This document shows, one piece after another, positions 48,001 through 57,734 of a stretch of DNA of 64,000 bases. Every line of letters begins with the position of its first letter. Positions within the stretch are counted from its first letter, which is position 1. The notes beneath the pieces are model-generated. The model made no database searches. It had not been told where the DNA came from and was given only the letters and a program-made list of their open reading frames with translations. The DNA lies in the NCBI RefSeq assembly GCF_964355755.1, contig NC_092673.1, positions 18,917,001 to 18,981,000 of the forward strand, written 5' to 3'. Source of the stretch: Antedon mediterranea (taxonomy: Eukaryota; Echinodermata; Crinoidea; Comatulida; Antedonidae). Position numbers and translations under genes: made by a program.

Positions 48001-51000
48001 TAGCTGTGATATCTTCATTCCTCTTACCAGTAGTACTGTAGTAGTATCAGAATCATTATTGATAATCTATACATTGTTTACAACATGCTGCTATTAGCTG
48101 TGTTATCTTCATTCCTCTTGTAGTACTATCAGAATCATTATTGATAATCTATACATTGTTACAACATGTTGCTATTAGCTGTGATATCTTTATTCCTCTT
48201 ACCAGTAGTAATACTATCATAATCATAATAATCTATACATTGTTTACAACATGCTGCTATTAGCTGTGATATCTTCATTCTTCTTACCAGTAGTAGTACT
48301 ATCAGAATCATTATTGATAATCTATACATTGTTACAACATGCTGCTATTAGCTGTGATATCTTCATTCCTCTTACCAGTAGTAGTACTATTAGAATCATT
48401 ATTGATAATCTATACATTGTTACAACATGCTGCTATTAGCTGTGATATCTTCATTCCTCTTACCAGTAGTAGTACTATCAGAATCATTATTGATAATCTA
48501 TACATTGTTACAACATGCTGCTATTAGCTGTGATATATTCATTCCTCTTAATACCAGTAGTAGTACTATCAGAATCATTATTGATACTCTATACATTGTT
48601 ACAACATGCTGCTATTAGCTGTGATATCTTCATTCCTCTTACCAGTAGTAGTACAACATAATCATTATTGATAATCTATACATTGTTACAACATGCTGCT
48701 ATTAGCTGTGATATCTTCATTCCTCTTACCAGTAGTAGTACTATCAGAATCATTATTGATAATCTATACATTGTTACAACATGCTGCTATTAGCTGTGAT
48801 ATCTTCATTCTTCTTACCAGTAGTAGTACTATCAGAATCATTATTGATAATCTATACATTGTTACAACATGCTGCTATTAGCTGTGTTATCTTCATTCCT
48901 CTTACTAGTAGTAGTACTATCAGAATCATTATTGATAATCTATACATTGTTACAACATGTTGCTATTAGCTGTGATATCTTCATTCCTCTTACCAGTAGT
49001 AGTACTATCAGAATCATTCTTGATAATCTATACATTGTTACAACATGCTGCTATTAGCTGTGATATCTTCATTCCTCTTACCAGTAGTAGTACTATTAGA
49101 ATCATTATTGATAATCTATACATTGTTACAACATGCTGCTATTAGCTGTGATATCTTCATTCCTTTTACCAGTAGTAGTACTATCAGAATCATTATTGAT
49201 AATCTATACATTGTTACAACATGCTGCTATTAGCTGTGATATCTTCATTCCTCTTACCAGTAGTAGTACTATCAGAATCATTATTGATAATCTATACATT
49301 GTTACAACATGCTGCTATTAGCTGTGATATCTTCATTCCTCTTACCAGTAGTAGTACTATCAGAATCATTATTGATAATCTATACATTGTTACAACATGC
49401 TGCTATTAGCTGTGATATCTTCATTCCTCTTACCAGTAGTAGTACTATCAGAATCATTATTGATAATCTATACATTGTTACAACATGCTGCTATTAGCTG
49501 TGATATCTTCATTCCTCTTACCAGTAGTAGTACTATCAGAATCATTATTGATAATCTATACATTGTTACAACATGCTGCTATTAGCTGTGATATCTTCAT
49601 TCCTCTTACCAGTTATAGTAGTAGTATCAGAATCATAATAATCTATACATTGTTCACAACATGCTGCTATTAGCTGTGATATCTTCATTCCTCTTACCAG
49701 TAGTAGTACTATCAGAATCATTATTGATAATCTATACATTGTTACAACATGCTGCTATTAGCTGTGATATCTTCATTCCTCTTACCAGTAGTAGTACTAT
49801 CAGAATCATTATTGATAATCTATACATTGTTACAACATGCTGCTATTAGCTGTGATATCTTCATTCTTCTTACCAGTAGTAGTACTATCAGAATCATTAT
49901 TGATAATCTATACATTGTTACAACATGCTGCTATTAGCTGTGTTATCTTCATTCCTCTTACCAGTAGTAGTACTATTAGAATCATTATTGATAATCTATA
50001 CATTGTTACAACATGCTGCTATTAGCTGTGATATCTTCATTCCTCTTACCAGTAGTAGTACTATCAGAATCATTATTGATAATCTATACATTGTTACAAC
50101 ATGCTGCTATTAGCTGTGATATCTTCATTCCTCTTACCAGTAGTAGTACTATCAGAATCATTATTGATAATCTATACATTGTTACAACATGCTGCTATTA
50201 GCTGTGATATCTTCATTCCTCTTACCAGTTATAGTAGTAGTATCAGAATCATAATAATCTATACATTGTTACAACATGCTGCTATTAGCTGTGATATCTT
50301 CATTCCTCTTACCAGTAGTAGTACTATCAGAATCATTATTGATAATCTATACATTGTTACAACATGCTGCTATTAGCTGTGATATCTTCATTCTTCTTAC
50401 CAGTAGTAGTACTATCAGAATCATTATTGATAATCTATACATTGTTACAACATGCTGCTATTAGCTGTGTTATCTTCATTCCTCTTACTAGTAGTAGTAC
50501 TATCAGAATCATTATTGATAATCTATACATTGTTACAACATGTTGCTATTAGGTGTGATATCTTCATTCCTCTTACCAGTAGTAGTACTATCAGAATAAT
50601 TCTTGATAATCTATACATTGTTACAACATGCTGCTATTAGCTGTGATATCTTCATTCCTCTTACCAGTAGTAGTACTATCAGAATCATTATTGATAATCT
50701 ATACATTGTTACAACATGCTGCTATTAGCTGTGATATCTTCATTCTTCTTACCAGTAGTAGTACTATCAGAATCATTATTGATAATCTATACATTGTTAC
50801 AACATGCTGCTATTAGCTGTGATATCTTCATTCCTCTTACCAGTAGTAGTACTATCAGAATGATTATTGATAATCTATACATTGTTACAACATGCTGCTA
50901 TTAGCTGTGATATCTTCATTCCTCTTACCAGTAGTAGTACTATCAAAATCATTATTGATAATCTATACATTGTTACAACATGTTGCTATTAGGTGTGATA

Positions 51001-53750
51001 TCTTCATTCCTCTTACCAGTAGTAGTACTATCAGAATCATTCTTGATAATCTATACATTGTTACAACATGCTGCTATTAGCTGTGATATCTTCATTCCTC
51101 TTACCAGTAGTAGTACTATCAGAATCATTATTGATAATCTATACATTGTTACAACATGCTGCTATTAGCTGTGATATCTTCATTCTTCTTACCAGTAGTA
51201 GTACTATCAGAATCATTATTGATAATCTATACATTGTTACAACATGCTGCTATTAGCTGTGATATCTTCATTCCTCTTACCAGTAGTAGTACTATCAGAA
51301 TGATTATTGATAATCTATACATTGTTACAACATGCTGCTATTAGCTGTGATATCTTCATTCCTCTTACCAGTAGTAGTACTATCAGAATCATTATTGATA
51401 ATCTATACATTGTTACAACATGCTGCTATTAGCTGTGATATCTTCATTCCTCTTACCAGTAGTAGTACTATCATAATCATTATTGATAATCTATACATTG
51501 TTACAACATGCTGTTATTAGCTGTGATATCTTCATTCCTCTTACCAGTAGTAGTACTATCAGAATCATTATTGATAATCTATACATTGTTACAACATGCT
51601 GCTATTAGCTGTGATATCTTTATTCCTCTTACCAGTAGTAGTACTATCAGAATCATTATTGATAATCTATACATTGTTACAACATGCTGCTATTAGCTGT
51701 GATATCTTCATTCCTCTTACCAGTAGTAGTACTATCGGAATCATTATTGATAATCTATACATTGTTATAACATGCTGCTATTAGCTGTGATATCTTCATT
51801 CCTCTTACCAGTAGTAGTACTATCAGAATCATTATTGATAATCTATACATTGTTACAACATGCTGCTATTAGCTGTGATATCTTCATTCCTCTTACCAGT
51901 AGTAGTACTATCAATCATTATTGATAATCTATACATTGTTACAACATGCTGCTATTAGCTGTGATATCTTCATTCCTCTTACCAGTAGTAGTACTATCAG
52001 AATCATTATTGATAATATATATATTGTTATAACATGTTGCTATTAGCTGTGATATCTTCATTCCTCCTACCAATTTATAATTTATTTAATAATGTCAAGA
52101 TAGTTAAAATTCAAACAAATGTTAATGTTGGAGGTTCAATGTTTAAATAGGCCATATATTTATAAAAACATATTCTTATATTTTAATAGGTAATATATAA
52201 TTTTATCTTTCAAAAACTTGTTTGTGTATTAATAGTTTTAAGTATTAAAATATTTTTTTTAATGAAAATACTTACGTGGATAAGGTTTGGATTATCACTA
52301 CAATGCAAGAACGTAGACACAACATAAGTAATTTGACCAATGACAAGTGAAGGATTGAATAGGTCTCATATTAGCTGTGTATTGCAACCTATATCCTTGT
52401 ATTGCATCCATGTGAGATGCTCAAGTGATTATAGTTAAACAATGTATGCAGTGGAACTGTCAATATTCCATGTGAGACTATAGTTAAACAATGTATGCAG
52501 TGGAACTGTCAATATTCCATGTGAGACTATAGTTAAACAATGTATGCAGTGGAACTGTCAATATTCCACCACAGACTGTACAACGGCATTGCATTATGTA
52601 CTATAAACATTTTCCAATAGTAAATGTACATCTTATTTTGATCATTTTTAGGCAGTAGTGATGAGGACCAAAATGAAGGCACATCATCCAGTCACCAATC
52701 TCAGCCAAGAGAAGGTAAGTTACTAGTAGATAAAGATTATGATATGAAAAAGTCTCTCAACCTATGAAAACACATGGTGTATTGCTAACTTGACGGCCTA
52801 ACAAGGGTGTCCACTTACAGGATGTTCAACGGTACAATTAATATTTTTTTTTTATTTGCAGATGAATTTGGCCCATCGGAAAGAAAAAAAAGAAAAAAAG
52901 ATCAAGGTAATTGATTGAAATATATATCGAATAATAAGTAGAGTGAATATAGAAAATAAAAACAATTTAAATATTTCAAACTAGTTTTGATCAAAATTGG
53001 GGGAAAGAATAATGATCATCGTCAAACTAATTTTCTGTCATTTTATTTGCAGGAAACACAATGGCAGATTCTGAATCTTTGAACAGATTTCGAGACCTTA
53101 AATCTGATCTTAATAGATCCTTTGATGATGAAAGATACTATATGATAAGATTCCTCTTATTTGATGACTTAAGGTTATGTTATGTTACAAATCCAGATTT
53201 TATTGGACATGACTTACTCAATGCACTTGACGACAAAGGTGTAATCTCACCAACTAATGTTAGCATTCTTTTGGAGATTACAAAGCTATCGGAAATCAAG
53301 AAAGCTGAAGATATTGTAATACAATATATGAAAGACAACAAAGTTCAGGACAGGTCTGATACAAAATTGTCATCTTACAGAAAGCGACTGTTTACAGCTA
53401 TGTTAGATATTCACTCAGATGCATTCAAAAGAATTATTTCAAACTATGGATTGAGAAAACATAACTTCTCCAATGTTTGGGATGCAGTTCTCCATCTGGA
53501 GATTGAGGCAGAATTAGCAGATGATCCAGACAAAATAAAAAGTTTTGCTCGTCATCTAGGCCAAAAAGCAAGAGACATACTACTTGGTAATGATATGTTA
53601 ATAACTTCTTATTTAAGAGTTTATTGACTCGTTCATTCTTTAACCTGTTTACATTATAATTTAACCAAAATTAAATTTGGTTTAATTTTAATCATTAAAA
53701 TTAGTAATGTCATTAACTGGTTATTTATAGGCAATAGTGAGAAGAAATAA
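32188..53750 (+). CDS. Gene B: kinase-Roc-COR-DED protein (spliced, 18 coding exons)
   Basis: Exons: 32188-33075, 34206-34378, 35500-35585, 38044-38108, 38386-38479, 39349-39506, 40463-40552, 40758-40937, 41096-41353, 41725-41916, 42655-42834, 43028-43333, 43478-43549, 44036-44249, 52652-52714, 52863-52907, 53053-53586, 53731-53750. All joins agree in phase and total 3,618 nt (1,205 residues plus stop). Domain order: TKL-like kinase (residues 20-280), Roc GTPase (about 330-580), COR (about 580-915), Cys cluster (about 930-985), acidic/basic linker (986-1022), DED-like fold (about 1035-1120) and a second helical segment (about 1125-1198). Roco proteins are large multidomain GTPases. With a kinase and a death-fold domain this is probably an intracellular signalling protein acting in stress or immune responses (inference). 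The weakest link is the 8.4-kb satellite-filled intron between 44249 and 52652. Without it, the ROCO part would end at TAA 44261-44263 and the DED part would form its own gene. Confidence 0.72.
33585..33690. repeat. MITE end in intron 1
   Basis: GTGCGTCTTATACA, repeated, followed by GGTGCGACTTATACACCGAA and ATACGGTA is the terminal signature of a common invertebrate MITE family. The other end was not located. Confidence 0.4.
34206..34378 (+). CDS. Gene B exon: Roc domain start with P-loop
   Basis: Acceptor CTTATAG, donor GTAATA, phase 0 to 2. Encodes the AYNEALTEG lead-in common before Roc domains of invertebrate Roco proteins, and the Walker A motif GQEGVGKT (about residues 337-344), which binds GTP phosphates. 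Confidence 0.85.
35500..35585 (+). CDS. Gene B exon: Roc switch I
   Basis: Acceptor TTTCAG, donor GTAAAC. Completes the Lys codon of the previous exon and encodes FEKDHNITDGIEV, which carries the switch I Thr. Confidence 0.8.
35812..36470 (-). mobile_element. LINE 3' end (zinc-knuckle C-terminus and 3' UTR)
   Basis: Minus-strand reading gives KFKARSNSLPLEGRK, then CLLCNCGEKETIYHFVFNC, the CCHC-type C-terminal motif of many LINE reverse transcriptases. A 3' UTR follows, with AATAAAG and ATT repeats at the end near 35812. 5'-truncated. Confidence 0.7.
36540..37600 (+). mobile_element. LINE reverse transcriptase fragment, different family
   Basis: Decayed frames give CVLSPVLFSIYTNEF, the catalytic LIKYADDSV, LNTDKTKEIIF, EEFKYLGVELN (then a stop), and KMVEWASKIIGISLEPLMS near 37260. 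The 3' tail is an ATCGT-type repeat (ATTGTATCGTATCGTATAG at 37580-37600), unlike the ATT tail of its neighbour. Several frameshifts, inactive. Confidence 0.78.
38044..38108 (+). CDS. Gene B exon: Roc, basic helix
   Basis: Acceptor TCTACAG, donor GTAAGT, phase 1 to 0. Encodes a Lys/Arg-rich helix (YTKMVKNKLRERK) inserted between switch I and switch II. Confidence 0.7.
38386..38479 (+). CDS. Gene B exon: acidic Asp/Asn-rich Roc insert
   Basis: Acceptor TTTCAAG, donor GTGTGT, phase 0 to 1. Encodes a low-complexity segment dominated by Asp, Asn and Tyr (NDDYRN repeated). It would form a charged loop within Roc. Support is splice sites plus phase, since the sequence itself is not conserved. Confidence 0.6.
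39349..39506 (+). CDS. Gene B exon: Roc switch II (WDHGGQ)
   Basis: Acceptor CACTACAG, donor GTAAGG, phase 1 to 0. The end encodes FNIWDHGGQLIYHGIH, the WDxGGQ form of the DxxG motif typical of Roc GTPases. Confidence 0.87.
39805..39990 (+). mobile_element. Possible tRNA-derived SINE in intron
   Basis: B-box-like GGATTCGAGTCCC preceded by a GTCTAGAGGTATGAATG head. The body has no recognised domain. Confidence 0.35.
40463..40552 (+). CDS. Gene B exon: Roc core strand
   Basis: Acceptor TTTTTGCAG, donor GTAAGT, 30 codons, phase 0. Encodes SLYIVVFDLSKPLDDL, the usual hydrophobic strand after switch II in Roc domains. Confidence 0.85.
40758..40937 (+). CDS. Gene B exon: Roc G4 region
   Basis: Acceptor TTTTTTCAG, donor GTTAAT (weak), 60 codons. 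Encodes an acidic stretch and PTILIVGTHKGKLGW. The G4 motif reads THKG where THxD is expected, so the base-reading Asp is missing. Guanine specificity may be altered or supplied by another residue. Confidence 0.82.
41096..41353 (+). CDS. Gene B exon: Roc C-terminal helix and start of COR
   Basis: Acceptor AAACAG, donor GTAAAT, 86 codons, phase 0. Encodes the final Roc helix (AEKVFKIIRDVLK), YHKYFAIENS (a G5-like strand) and the linker PLKWMRFRCDLHDLRGKK leading into COR. Confidence 0.85.
41725..41916 (+). CDS. Gene B exon: COR domain, first part
   Basis: Acceptor TTTTAG, donor GTAAGT, 64 codons. NLYDLGEIVYMPDN ... VMLDPLRLVEIVTKFV is the canonical COR-A block (LxxLGxIxYF ... VILDPxWL). COR mediates dimerisation of Roco proteins. 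Confidence 0.88.
42221..42528. mobile_element. TTAA-flanked MITE (piggyBac-type ends) in a COR intron
   Basis: TTAA at 42221-42224 and 42525-42528 brackets a 300-bp insert ending in CCCTTTCACTG inverted repeats. TTAA duplication and CCC-ends are the hallmark of piggyBac elements. The word ATTACCGGGTA occurs twice inside. No transposase. Confidence 0.75.
42655..42834 (+). CDS. Gene B exon: COR domain, middle part
   Basis: Acceptor TTTTTAG, 60 codons, phase 0. Encodes DKGILEEDLLRKLWKD and FEFLVALMIQLGFICE, standard COR helices. To keep frame with the next exon, the donor must be GCAAGT at 42835. This is a GC-AG intron with an otherwise perfect donor. The GT four bases on would shift the frame. 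Confidence 0.85.
43028..43333 (+). CDS. Gene B exon: COR-B
   Basis: Acceptor ATTTCAG, donor GTAATA, 102 codons. KSVGKQSFFVPLRL is the FxVPxxL block opening COR-B. GYLPDVLFPYLIIEFLNKF is the following amphipathic helix. Confidence 0.88.
43478..43549 (+). CDS. Gene B exon: short COR-B linker
   Basis: Acceptor TTTCTAG, donor GTATGT, 24 codons, phase 0. Encodes a polar segment rich in Lys, Asp and Glu. Support is from splice sites and phase. Confidence 0.65.
44036..44249 (+). CDS. Gene B exon: post-COR cysteine cluster
   Basis: Acceptor CTTTAG. Encodes RRGIPFKRCIPCQC, then FTCGKLMC and VTCYKRLFG. Six Cys are spaced like a small zinc-binding module, as often seen at the end of COR in invertebrate Roco proteins. 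A good donor GTAAGA at 44250 (phase 1) joins the exon at 52652. If it is not used, translation ends at TAA 44261-44263. Confidence 0.8.
44484..52073. repeat. 88-bp satellite, about 86 copies, in an intron of gene B
   Basis: The unit contains AGTAGTACTATCAGAATCAT, TGATAATCTATACATTGTTA, CAACATGCTGCTATTAGCTG and ATATCTTCATTCCTCTTACC. Most copies differ by 0-3 bases. Because 88 is not a multiple of three, every ATG opens a 62-codon frame crossing two units. These hydrophobic frames are an effect of the repeat. Variant units recur at fixed distances (885, 264, 440, 527 and 1056 bp), showing higher-order duplication. The array fills most of the 8.4-kb intron between the COR and DED parts. Confidence 0.97.
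52425..52570. repeat. 49-bp tandem repeat, 3 copies
   Basis: ATAGTTAAACAATGTATGCA with GTGGAACTGTCAATATTCCA recurs at 49-bp spacing just upstream of the linker exon. Confidence 0.9.
52652..52714 (+). CDS. Gene B exon: acidic/Ser-rich linker
   Basis: Acceptor TTTTTAG, donor GTAAGT, phase 1 at both ends. Encodes SSDEDQNEGTSSSHQSQPRE. It has a clear duplicate at 53731-53788. Confidence 0.7.
52863..52907 (+). CDS. Gene B exon: basic linker (possible NLS)
   Basis: Acceptor ATTTGCAG, donor GTAATT, phase 1 at both ends, 15 codons. DEFGPSERKKRKKDQ contains a monopartite nuclear-localisation-like RKKRKK. Confidence 0.65.
53053..53586 (+). CDS. Gene B exon: DED-like domain and second helical segment
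   Basis: Acceptor ATTTGCAG, donor GTAATG, phase 1 at both ends, 178 codons. The first half has the DED hallmarks: a hydrophobic first helix (YYMIRFLLF), DLLNALDDKGVISPTNVSIL and LSEIKKAEDIVIQYM. The second half (RKRLFTAML ... SNVWDAVLHLEIEAEL ... KIKSFARHLGQKARDIL) has the size and pattern of another death-fold bundle but no confident family. DEDs pair homotypically with adaptors and caspases. Partners here are unknown. The ATG at 53061 has a good context (A at -3, G at +4), so an internal promoter could also produce a DED-only protein. Confidence 0.8.
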
Positions 53751-53788
53751 GACAGCATCATCAAGTCACCAATGTGAACCAAGTGAAG
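53731..53788 (+). CDS. Gene B terminal exon, a frameshifted duplicate of the linker exon
   Basis: Acceptor TTTATAG, donor GTAAAT. Aligns with 52652-52714 (GCA/ATAGTGA ... CATCAAGTCACCAAT ... AAGTGAAG) but is 5 nt shorter, so the frame shifts. Spliced in phase 1 it adds NSEKK and stops at TAA 53748-53750. It may be the present stop of the protein, or a decaying exon that is skipped. Confidence 0.5.
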
Positions 53789-53977
53789 GTAAATTATTCA
53801 TAAATATTATGCAAGATTGGGAGATAAACATAAAAATTACATGATTTTAGTATGATTATTGACAAGATGATAATGACCAAGTAGTAATGAGGATTACTAT
53901 GAAATTTATGATTTAAAACACAATGAATATATTATGTTGATTATTAGTATAGGAAGAACATAATAATAATAATAATA

Positions 53978-54009
<32 letters not shown>

Positions 54010-54498
54010 TAATAATAATAATAATAATAATATAATAAGAATGAGTAGTTTTGTTTTATACTATAGTTGTTTCTAAAAACTGATTATAGATATAGAAAAT
54101 CATTGAATTATAATTATTATATTATATCATTATTCAAACAATGATTATGATTATTAAACAATAATTATAAAAATGCTGAATTTATTACTTAAAATTGGAA
54201 ATGATTTTGTGTTTTTTCATGAATTTTTATTCATAAATCTTATCTACTTAATTTATTTCCTGAAATTGGAAATGATTTTGTGGTGTTTCATGAATTATAC
54301 TGCAATCATATTCAAATAATGATTATGATTTCAACAATGATTATGATGCTAATCTACAGAATTTATTACATTGGAAAATATTGCTGTGTTTTATGAATTT
54401 ATATTTATTATTCATAATCTTAAAACAACAATTACAATTTCCACAGTAATCATAAAGTGTTATAATAAATTTATTGATACTGTTTTTCATTTGTATAG
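53789..54498. other. Intron with AAT microsatellite
   Basis: An ATA/AAT microsatellite lies at about 53965-54040. The rest is AT-rich without coding signal. It ends in TTTTTCATTTGTATAG, a splice-acceptor-like string. Confidence 0.5.
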
Positions 54499-54518
54499 AT
54501 CTTTGAAAAGGTATATCC

Positions 54519-54764
54519 ATGCAAACACGGGCAATACGACTGTGTTCAGGATCTGTGAAATCAAATCAACGAGGTATCTGCTGTGATGGATGTGACTCAT
54601 GGTACCACATTAAATGTGCGAATATCTCTATTAAAGAATACAATCGCCTTGCCAAATCGGATTCGGACTGGCATTGCTACTCATGTATGGTACCTATCTT
54701 CAGTGATTCATTATTTGAAGATGATACTATTATATATCTGATGTTTTGTACACGGAGTTGTTAA
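54519..54764 (+). pseudogene. LINE PHD-like zinc finger region
   Basis: QRGICCDGCDSWYHIKC ... SDWHCYSC is a PHD-finger pattern, known at the N-terminus of CR1-type LINE proteins. The frame is lost before the endonuclease. Confidence 0.7.
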
Positions 54765-55789
54765 ATGCCAATTTGGAAAACGAGGATAGGCTGCTCAACG
54801 AGTTGGAATGTAAACTTCTTTGTGGTAAGGGTTTGATATTTATTCACCTTAACGTTAGAAGTTTACGTAACAAAATCGATCAAATTCGAGATATTGCAAA
54901 AAATACGAACGCATCAGTCATTGCAATAAGTGAGTCGTGGCTCGATGATTCAATCAATGATGCTGAAATAAAAATTGAAAATTTCTCCATAGAAAGGAAA
55001 GACAGAAATGGAAAAGGGGGTGGAGTGTGTTTATATATACGCAATACTATTTCATACTCAGTCAGAAATGATTTGGACAGAGAGGATATCGAATGCAAAT
55101 GGATTGAAATAATTTTGCCAAAGTCGAAGCCAATTTTAACCGGTGTTTGCTATCGCCCACCAAAACAAGGTACATTTTTTAACTGTTTAGAAAACCTGCT
55201 TATGACTGTTGGAAACTTCATTGCTCAAGAAATTATTATTCTTGGAGACTTTAATGTAAATATTTTAAATTGTAATCGTAACAACTATGAGTCAGTGACT
55301 AACTTCTGTAATATTTTTGGTCTTGAACAACTTATCACTGAACCAACTAGGATCAGTGATAACAATAGCTCAGCAATAGATTTGATCTTTGCCAGTGATC
55401 CTTTAAAAATTAAGGCCAATGGAGTAATTCCTATTGGACTAAGTGATCACTTTTTAACGTTTTGTAGACGAAAACGGACTAATATCATTTCTGGCATACA
55501 CAGAACAATTGATGTTAGATCAATGAAAAATTACAGTTCTGATTCACTGACTCATATGCTTAATAGTATTGACTGGTCAGATTGTATTAGTTTAACTTGT
55601 GTTCAATCTTCATGGGATACATTTAAAGATAAGTTTCTGCGTATAATTGATTCAATTGCTCCTAAAAAAAAAGTGAGGGTTAAAGTAAAAGATCAACCAT
55701 GGTTTGACTCCGAATTAAGAGATCTTAGAGACAAAATGTTAATTAGATATCGTAGTACAAAGGATGTGATGCATCTCAAAGGTTTTTGA
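54746..55789 (+). pseudogene. LINE apurinic-type endonuclease
   Basis: Exo-endo-phosphatase motifs appear in order: HLNVRSLRNK, ISESWLDDS, GGGVCLYIR, GVCYRPP, ILGDFNVNI, SSAIDLIFA and GLSDHFL. It nicks target DNA for reverse transcription. The frame breaks at 55787 before the RT. Confidence 0.85.
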
Positions 55790-56028
55790 AAACTCCGAAA
55801 TAGTGTAAATTATAAGAAAATAAATACAAACCAAAACAATTATGGAAAGTCCTTAAAGGTCTTGGAACCTCTAAATCAAATAATAATGACAAGAAACAGG
55901 TTAGTCTTGAGATCAACAATGAATATGTTCATGATAAGAAAGAAGTTGCTGAAGAGTTTAATTCGTACTTCACCAACGTTGCTGGAGAGCTAGTAAACAA
56001 ACTTGACCCTCCTAGTAATACTTATAAC

Positions 56029-57264
56029 TTGGAACATGTCAATGTCTTTTACAGTAGCAAAGGTGTCTTTCCTAATGATTTTTCTTTCATAGAATTATCT
56101 GAAGATAATGTTCTTAAAGCTTTGACACAATTATCGACGAGTAAAGCTACCGGAATAGATACTTTACCAGCCAAATTCTTCAAAGATGGGGCTTCTGCAA
56201 TAGCAAAACCATTAACTCATATTATTAAGTTGTCCTTCACATCCGGTATTGTACCCAAAGAATGGAAATTAGCGAGAGTCATCCCAATTCACAAAAAGGG
56301 TAGTAAAACGGTGGTAGGTAACTATCGTCCGGTGTCTTTACTCTCGGCTTTTTCTAAAGTTGTTGAAAGACTAGTACATGACCAATTGATGGAATACCTT
56401 AATTCTAAATCACTTATCTATGATTTCCAATGTGGGTTCCGAGCAAATTTTTCGACAGATCTTTGTTTAATTCACCTAACTGACCATATTAAAAAGAATT
56501 GGGATAAAGGTAATTTAACAGGTATGATAGTCTTAGACCTACAAAAGGCTTTCGATACTGTATACCATCAGATTTTACTAGGCAAAATGAGAGCATTAGG
56601 ATTGTCCCAAACAGTAATAGTTTGGTTTAAATCATATTTAACAGATAGATGGCAGGTAGTTGATAATTGTGGTACTCTTTCAACGTGGAAAAAAATAACA
56701 TGTGGGGTCCCTCAGGGGTCAATATTGGGCCCACTGTTGTTCTTAATGTATGTGAATGATATGGAATCTGCATTGAGTAGTAAACTGCTCCTTTATGCCG
56801 ATGTATTGTCAAAAGAATTAAAATCTATTAATTCTTGGTTATTAGATAATAGATTGTCATTGCATCTAGGCAAAACGTATTCAATTCTATTTGGATCTAA
56901 ACGTAAACTCAGAAATCAACCAGAATTGAAAGTTACATGCAATGATTATATAATCACAAACAAACCTACAGTAAGTTATCTAGGACTTGAACTCGATAAC
57001 AATCTAACTGGAGATTATATAGGTAAATCAGTTATAAAGAAAGTAAACTCAAGGGTAAAATTTTTATATAGAAATAGAAAGTACTTAACTTTCAGAGATC
57101 TTAAGTTACTAGCAAATAGTTTGGTGTTATGCCTTTATGATTATGCTTGTAGCGTGTGGTACTCTGGATTAAAAAAAACATTAAAAGTTAAATTGCACAA
57201 AATAAGACAGTCAGATGTATTCTTGGTCTTGAACCAAGGGATCACATTGGGGCTAATGAATTAA
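56029..57264 (+). pseudogene. LINE reverse transcriptase with deleted active site
   Basis: RT blocks WKLARVIPIHKKGSK, NYRPVSLLSAFSKVVE, IVLDLQKAFDTVYHQILL and [17 protein letters not shown] are clear. The catalytic block reads LLLYADVLSKEL: the second Asp of YADD and about 20 following residues are deleted in frame. The C-terminal part continues in other frames to about 57570 (QYNTRFATQ ... TAITSWNHL). Confidence 0.88.
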
Positions 57265-57734
57265 ACAAACTGAATTGGCTCCCAGTAGACTTAAGAGTTA
57301 AACAGATAAAACTTTGTCACATGTATCGTATTATTAATTAAGCCCTACGTTTATGAATGATGGTATTAGTAGAGCAAATGTAATTCACCAGTACAATACT
57401 AGATTTGCAACTCAATCAATTTATAGACCATATATAGGTAACCACTCCCAAACAACCTTTGTTAACACGGCAATAACGTCATGGAATCACCTGCTAAAAT
57501 TGATAGTGTTCAGAAACCATCAATCAATTCAAAAGAAATATCAGGAAACATCTCAAAGAGGTTATGCTTGAAAGATTATAATTTATATTTATATTGTTAC
57601 TACATGTGTTATTGTTTATTGTAAATGTTTATTCTTATGGTGTTTTTATCCTTAAGGTCATTCATTCATTCTTTGTATTTTTAATGTTGTGTTATTTTAT
57701 GAATTCGAATAAAGAAATAAAAAATAAATAAAAA

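Larger units (their letters stand above)
54503..57734 (+). mobile_element. CR1-like LINE, nearly full pol, inactive
   Basis: PHD-like zinc finger, endonuclease, reverse transcriptase and a 3' tail of AATAAA/AAATAAA repeats. ATCT occurs directly before (54499-54502) and after (57735-57738) the element and may be a 4-bp target duplication. Several frame breaks (near 54760, 55789, 57264 and 57340) make it non-functional. Confidence 0.85.

Noticed and set aside
44536-51784. Dozens of 62-codon hydrophobic ORFs that look like a membrane-peptide family
   Set aside because: They are generated by the 88-bp satellite period (one base beyond a multiple of three) and overlap each other in all frames. 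There is no start context, spacing or codon signal for translation.
44484-52073. CRISPR-like array
   Set aside because: Units are contiguous without unique spacers and the genome is animal, so this is satellite DNA.
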